DNA of 9,975 nt from an uncultured Lachnospiraceae bacterium (GTDB taxonomy: Bacteria; Bacillota; Clostridia; Lachnospirales; Lachnospiraceae): contig CASGVX010000059.1 of the NCBI GenBank assembly GCA_949346185.1, forward strand, positions 1 through 9,975, written 5' to 3'. Positions 6,487 to 9,975 of the stretch are shown piece by piece. Numbering within the stretch: position 1 is the first letter of the stretch; every line of letters begins with the position of its first letter. The translations under genes and the position numbers were made by a program. Under the pieces are notes generated by a model. The model saw only the letters and a program-made list of their open reading frames with translations, did not search any database and was not told where the DNA came from.

Positions 6487-7326
6487 ATGCACGATATTTT
6501 ATTTTCCATCTTTCCCAATGAAAAGTTTATTGACCTAGGGCTCTATCAATTTGGCTGGGAGCGCTGCGAGCCAGCCCACATGTACGGCCCCGCAGCTAGG
6601 AATCATTTCCTCTTCCACTATGTCATCTCCGGCTCGGGCACGCTGATGGCAAATGACAAAAAAGGAGATACTCATACTTATACTATTCGCAGCGGACAGG
6701 GATTTATGCTATTTCCGGGACAGATTAGCACCTATATTGCAGACGAGAAAAACCCCTGGGAGTATGCCTGGCTGGAATTTGACGGCCTTCGGGTGAAGGA
6801 GACGCTGGACATCTCCGGTTTCTCCCTGAACCAGCCCATCTATCACGCCGCATCCAAGACATTTCGGGAAACCATGATGCAGGAGATGCTATATATCGCC
6901 AACCATGGGGATGAAACGCCCTTCCACCTCATCGGCCACCTCTATATTTTTCTAGACGCCCTCACCCGTTCCGTTTCTTCCACCCGGATGAATCATTCTG
7001 GAAAACTAAGTGATTTCTATATTCGGGAAGCCATCAACTTCATTGAGCAGAATTTCCCTTACGAGATTTCCATTGAGGACATTGCGAAGCACTGCGGCAT
7101 CAACCGCAGTTATTTTGGAAAGATATTTCATGAATCCGTGGGAAGAACCCCCCAAGAATTTTTAATCAGCTATCGAATGACGAAGGCAACAGAATTATTG
7201 AAAATGACAGACCTGTCCATCGCAGATATTGGAAATGCAGTTGGCTATCCAAACCAACTGCACTTTTCCAGAGCCTTCAAAAATATTTATGGTATTTCGC
7301 CAAGAAATTGGAGAAACCAGAATTAA
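6487..7326 (+). CDS. AraC-family transcriptional regulator (MsmR/RafR-like)
   Basis: A 279-residue DNA-binding regulator. Residues about 15-100 form an AraC-type cupin sensor domain: LYQFGWERCEP, then RNHFLFHYVISGSGTL and FMLFPGQISTYI. A helical linker follows. The C-terminal AraC/XylS domain (about 180-279) has a first helix-turn-helix near 195-215 (ISIEDIAKHCGINRSYFGKIF) and a second near 244-265. It ends in the family signature GYPNQLHFSRAFKNIYGISP (253-272). It is divergent from the sugar operon and so is the likely activator of it, with the alpha-galactoside or galactose as probable inducer. The start at 6487 has a GAGG site; the longest frame would begin with GTG at 6451, adding 12 residues with no family match that I can see. 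No strong terminator follows. Confidence 0.92.
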   Translation: MHDILFSIFPNEKFIDLGLYQFGWERCEPAHMYGPAARNHFLFHYVISGSGTLMANDKKGDTHTYTIRSGQGFMLFPGQISTYIADEKNPWEYAWLEFDGLRVKETLDISGFSLNQPIYHAASKTFRETMMQEMLYIANHGDETPFHLIGHLYIFLDALTRSVSSTRMNHSGKLSDFYIREAINFIEQNFPYEISIEDIAKHCGINRSYFGKIFHESVGRTPQEFLISYRMTKATELLKMTDLSIADIGNAVGYPNQLHFSRAFKNIYGISPRNWRNQN

Positions 7327-7354
7327 AAACATTGTCTCACTATTTCAATTCTGG
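7317..7354 (+). terminator. Weak hairpin at the regulator 3' end
   Basis: CCAGAATT (7317-7324) and AATTCTGG (7347-7354) pair as an 8-bp stem with a 22-nt loop and overlap the stop codon. No T-run follows, so it is at best a poor terminator. I see no better terminator for either the regulator or the convergent pyruvate kinase in 7327-7416. Confidence 0.25.
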
Positions 7355-7416
7355 CAACACGATAAAACAAAATCATTACAAAATATAATTAAATTCCTCA
7401 CGAAATGATATCCTTT

Positions 7417-8841
7417 CTATTCCACCGTCACCACTTTAATCATATTGGTATTTCCCGACACGCCCAGAGGAACCCCCGCATTGATTACAGCGATATCCCC
7501 CTCCCTGAGCAGTTCCTTCCTCTTGGCCTCATCAATGGCATGGTCAAACAATTCAAATATTTCCTCTTTCTCTTCGATGAAGATTGGCAATATCCCCCAG
7601 GCAAGGCTAAGCTGGCGACAAACCCTCTCAGAAGTGCTGCCTGCGATAATCTTGCAATATGGGCGGTATCTGGAAATCATCCTAGCTGAGCGCCCGGACT
7701 TGGTCACCGTCACGATGGCCGCAGCATTCAAGTCATAGGCAGTGGTACAGGTGGCATGCCCGATGGCATCCGTCACATCCGGATTGGAGCGACGCTCCCT
7801 GGTATAAAAACGCTTCACGTAATCCACATCTGCCTCGGTGCGCTCTACGATGCGCACCATGGTCTCCAGCGCCTCCACCGGGAACTTGCCCGCCGCAGTT
7901 TCTCCTGAAAGCATCACCGCACTGGCTCCCTCATAGACCGCATTGGCCACATCCGCAGTCTCCGCTCTGGTAGCACGGGGATGCTCCATCATGGAATCCA
8001 GCATCTGGGTGGCAATGATTACCTGCTTGCCCTTCTCATACACCTTCTTGATAATCATCTTCTGGAGGATCGGCACTTCCTCCGCCGGCAGTTCCACGCC
8101 CATGTCTCCCCGGGCTATCATGATAGCGTCCGATGCCTCGATAATCTCGTCAATCCGATCCACGCCCTCCTTGTTCTCTATCTTGGCAATGATATTGATG
8201 CCCGCTCCCCCATTGGCATCTAAAAGGTTCCGAATCAGATTCACATCTGCGGCAGAGCGCACGAAAGATGCCGCCACAAAATCAATCTGGTTCTCTATCC
8301 CAAACAAAATGTCTGCCCTGTCCTTCTCGCTGAGATAGGGCAAGCGAATGTGAACGCCGGGTATATTCACGCCCTTGTGGCTCTTCAATGCACCATTATT
8401 CTCTACCCGGCAGTGAATCTTCTTTTCCTGAATAGACAGCACTGTGAGCCCAATCAGCCCGTCATCCAAGAGAATGGTCGTCCCCGCCTTGATATCTTCA
8501 TAAAGGTATTCATAGGTGACTGCGGCCTGCTTCTCGTCCCCCACCAAGTTCTCGTCACCGCAGACCAGCGTATACTCCTGCCCCATCTGCAAAGATACCT
8601 GCCCATCCTTCATCTCCCTGATGCGGACTTCCGGTCCTTTCGTATCCAATAGGATCGCCACAAACTTCCCCAGCTTCTCTCTGGCCCTCACCACCCGATC
8701 CAGCTGCTCCTTCTGCTGATCATGGCTTCCGTGAGAAAAATTCAGCCTGGCAACATTCATTCCAGCCTCGATTAACGCCTCCACTTTTTCATCCTGGCTC
8801 ACCGCCGGTCCCATCGTACATACAATCTTAGTCTTTCTCAT
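7417..8841 (-). CDS. pyk: Pyruvate kinase
   Basis: A 474-residue enzyme that makes pyruvate and ATP from phosphoenolpyruvate and ADP in the last step of glycolysis, in the cytoplasm. The longest frame starts at 8871. I chose the ATG at 8841 because GAGGAG lies just upstream and the protein then begins MRKTKIVCTMGP, in register with E. coli PykF (MKKTKIVCTIGP). In that numbering MNVARLNFSHG has Arg32. DTKGPE has Glu71, the residue type of potassium-dependent enzymes. IIAKIENKEGV has the catalytic Lys220 and Glu222, and MIARGDMGVE has the metal ligand Asp246. ATQMLDSM and the MLSGETAAG loop follow, then the C-terminal regulatory domain. It is the short form; the extra PEP-utilising domain of Bacillus-type enzymes is absent. 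It appears to be a single-gene unit. Confidence 0.97.
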   Translation of the reverse strand: MRKTKIVCTMGPAVSQDEKVEALIEAGMNVARLNFSHGSHDQQKEQLDRVVRAREKLGKFVAILLDTKGPEVRIREMKDGQVSLQMGQEYTLVCGDENLVGDEKQAAVTYEYLYEDIKAGTTILLDDGLIGLTVLSIQEKKIHCRVENNGALKSHKGVNIPGVHIRLPYLSEKDRADILFGIENQIDFVAASFVRSAADVNLIRNLLDANGGAGINIIAKIENKEGVDRIDEIIEASDAIMIARGDMGVELPAEEVPILQKMIIKKVYEKGKQVIIATQMLDSMMEHPRATRAETADVANAVYEGASAVMLSGETAAGKFPVEALETMVRIVERTEADVDYVKRFYTRERRSNPDVTDAIGHATCTTAYDLNAAAIVTVTKSGRSARMISRYRPYCKIIAGSTSERVCRQLSLAWGILPIFIEEKEEIFELFDHAIDEAKRKELLREGDIAVINAGVPLGVSGNTNMIKVVTVE

Positions 8842-8845
8842 ATCA

Positions 8846-8851
8846 CTCCTC
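8846..8851 (-). promoter_or_regulatory. Ribosome-binding site deciding the pyruvate kinase start
   Basis: The - strand reads GAGGAG, 4 nt before the ATG at 8841. The spacing is short but usable. In-frame ATGs at 8853 and 8871 have no Shine-Dalgarno. Confidence 0.65.
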
Positions 8852-8949
8852 ATTTCTGCATCGCCAGCCATGCTGACTTACGCCTTGCTAATATCAACAC
8901 ACCACTGCTGCCATTCCATGGCTTGCGTCCGTTCCTCCACTACAAAAAC

Positions 8950-8955
8950 ATTATA
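8950..8955 (-). promoter_or_regulatory. Candidate -10 box of the pyruvate kinase promoter
   Basis: A perfect TATAAT on the - strand, giving a leader of about 100 nt. The -35 at 17-nt spacing (GTGTTT) is weak. A second TATAAT at 8991-8986, also with a weak -35, is an alternative. Confidence 0.45.
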
Positions 8956-9039
8956 ACTTAATTCTCCTCAAAAAACACCCCAAATATTATATTATGCGCA
9001 GATTCCTTATTTATGCCATTCCCCTCCATCATGGACATG

Positions 9040-9077
9040 AAGAAAGGGAATGCGGTGTTTTCCTCATTCCCTTTCTT
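9040..9077 (-). terminator. Hairpin directly after glutamate racemase
   Basis: Arms 9040-9052 (AAGAAAGGGAATG) and 9065-9077 (CATTCCCTTTCTT) pair over 13 bp with a 12-nt loop. The stem begins 1 nt beyond the murI stop and separates it from the pyruvate kinase promoter. The - strand 3' arm ends in TTTCTT, so the U-tract is partly inside the stem. A longer T-run lies on the + strand side. Bidirectional action is possible. Confidence 0.7.
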
Positions 9078-9078
9078 T

Positions 9079-9849
9079 TTATCGGTACAATAAAAATTTA
9101 CATAATTCCTGTTCCTCCGGCGTGTTTCGACTGTTCAGGAAAGTTACCGCCCCCCCATCCGAAGAAGGATTGCGCAATCCTGCCTCCTCCAAGCGACGCC
9201 TCATCTCCTTGGCCGTTCCGTACCCGCCATCGTATATTTTGACCTGTTCTCCCACCACTTCCTGAATCATGTCCCTAGCGAAGGGATAGTGGGTGCAGCC
9301 CAGCACAATGACCTCCACAGGCCTCTCCGATACCGTCCAGAAAAGCTCTGTTAGATATCTCCGCAATTCCTGGCCCTCCAAATCCCCTCGCTCCACAAAC
9401 TCCATCAAGCCCGGACAGGGCAGCGGCACGATTTCCGCCTTTTCCTCATACATCCCCATCAAATTCCGGAATTTCTCTTGGCGCAATGTCATAGGCGTTG
9501 CCATCACCACCACCCGAGCCCTGGGATTTTCCAAGACAGCCGGCTTAATCGCTGGCTCGATGCCCACCAGCGGAATCTCCGGATACATCTTGCGCAGTAA
9601 CGCCACAGCGGCGCTGGTAGCCGTATTGCAAGCAATCACGATAGATTTTGCTCCCTTCTCCAGAAGAAGTTCCACATTTTTAATCGTGAGGTTCCTCACA
9701 TCTTCCAAAGCCCTCGTCCCATAAGGCGCATGGACAGAATCCCCTAGGTAGAGATAATCCTCCCCCGGCATCAGCCGCATCAGTTCCCGCAGCACGCTGA
9801 TGCCTCCCACACCGGAATCAAACACACCAATCGGTTTTTGCCCTGTCAT
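9079..9849 (-). CDS. murI: Glutamate racemase
   Basis: A 256-residue cytoplasmic enzyme that interconverts L- and D-glutamate, supplying D-Glu for peptidoglycan. It needs no cofactor and uses two cysteines. Both are present: Cys74 in VIACNTATSA (71-80) and Cys185 in VLGCTHYPF (182-190). The N-terminal motif IGVFDSGVGGISVL (7-20) has Asp11 and Ser12, and YLGDSVHAPYG (34-44) is the second substrate-binding loop. The length is normal for the family. GAGG lies 7 nt before the ATG at 9849. The gene starts 38 nt after the stop of the upstream gene, so the two are probably cotranscribed. A hairpin ends the unit immediately after the stop. Confidence 0.97.
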   Translation of the reverse strand: MTGQKPIGVFDSGVGGISVLRELMRLMPGEDYLYLGDSVHAPYGTRALEDVRNLTIKNVELLLEKGAKSIVIACNTATSAAVALLRKMYPEIPLVGIEPAIKPAVLENPRARVVVMATPMTLRQEKFRNLMGMYEEKAEIVPLPCPGLMEFVERGDLEGQELRRYLTELFWTVSERPVEVIVLGCTHYPFARDMIQEVVGEQVKIYDGGYGTAKEMRRRLEEAGLRNPSSDGGAVTFLNSRNTPEEQELCKFLLYR

Positions 9850-9887
9850 AGCCTCGCCTCATTTCCTGCCAAAGAATCATGCCTTCA

Positions 9888-9975
9888 TCAATCTTTGTCA
9901 ATAATTTCTTTATAAAATTCAGAATAATCCTTTCTGCCCTCCTTCATAGCGGCAATGGCAGTCCGGGGATGCTGG
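9888..9975 (-). CDS. 3' end of an unidentified gene upstream of murI (partial)
   Basis: One - strand frame stays open from the window edge for 28 codons and ends in TGA at 9890-9888; the other two - strand frames both hit stops within this stretch. The peptide includes HPRTAIAAMKEG and DYSEFYKEIIDKD, a charged helical C-terminus that reads like real protein. I do not recognise the family. It lies 38 nt before murI in the same direction, so it is likely to share its transcript. Confidence 0.6.
   Translation of the reverse strand, partial: QHPRTAIAAMKEGRKDYSEFYKEIIDKD

Noticed and set aside
7943..8338. 131-codon + strand frame antisense to pyruvate kinase
   Set aside because: Shadow of the highly conserved pyruvate kinase coding frame; low-complexity translation and no family resemblance.
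8842..8871. 10-residue N-terminal extension of pyruvate kinase
   Set aside because: No Shine-Dalgarno at 8871 or 8853, and the shorter form aligns residue for residue with the E. coli PykF start and active-site numbering.
8878..8940. 20-codon leader frame (GTG start) in the pyruvate kinase 5' region with two Trp codons
   Set aside because: It starts only a few nt after the predicted transcription start, has no usable Shine-Dalgarno for the GTG, and its internal ATG is 14 nt from GGAGG. There is no attenuator after it.
1..9975. CRISPR arrays, tRNA or rRNA genes, insertion sequences, riboswitches
   Set aside because: I looked for regular spaced repeats, cloverleaf and CCA-like ends, transposase motifs and conserved riboswitch cores on both strands and saw none that could be supported.

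Overview
The window looks like chromosomal DNA of a low-to-mid GC Firmicute, most probably a gut Lachnospiraceae-type Clostridium. Reasons are the AGGAGG-type Shine-Dalgarno sequences, TATAAT promoters, a lipoprotein solute-binding protein, a GH36 alpha-galactosidase and an AraC regulator of the RafR/MsmR kind. The family placement is inference from protein style, not a database match.

Layout. (i) 1-112 (+): last 36 codons of a tyrosine recombinase whose body lies left of the window, followed by a 13-bp hairpin. This suggests the edge of an integrated element. (ii) 287-868 (+): a membrane-anchored protein of unknown function, closed by a GC-rich hairpin shared with the convergent operon. (iii) 6164-936 (-): a four-gene operon in transcription order: lipoprotein solute-binding protein, MalF-type permease, MalG-type permease, GH36 alpha-galactosidase. 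The gaps are only 2, -4 and 20 nt. (iv) 6165-6486: a 322-nt divergent control region with a TATAAT promoter, a 13-bp inverted repeat, 7-bp direct repeats, a duplicated 12-mer and two neighbouring hairpins. (v) 6487-7326 (+): AraC-family regulator. (vi) 8841-7417 (-): pyruvate kinase with its own leader. (vii) 9849-9079 (-): glutamate racemase, 38 nt behind the 3' end of an unidentified gene that runs off the right edge.

How it works together. The central locus is a compact raffinose/melibiose-type (msm/raf-like) uptake and hydrolysis system. The lipoprotein would capture an alpha-galactoside, the two permeases import it, and the cytoplasmic GH36 enzyme removes galactose. The divergent AraC protein would activate the operon and possibly itself. 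No transporter ATPase is present, so a shared MsmK/MsmX-type ATPase encoded elsewhere is expected. pyk and murI are housekeeping genes with no evident link to the sugar locus.

I see no clear new system. The most interesting parts are the dense repeats between the divergent genes and the recombinase boundary at the left end. Three starts (permease at 4875, regulator at 6487, pyruvate kinase at 8841) are set downstream of the longest open frame, because the ribosome-binding sites and, for pyruvate kinase, family alignment favour them.
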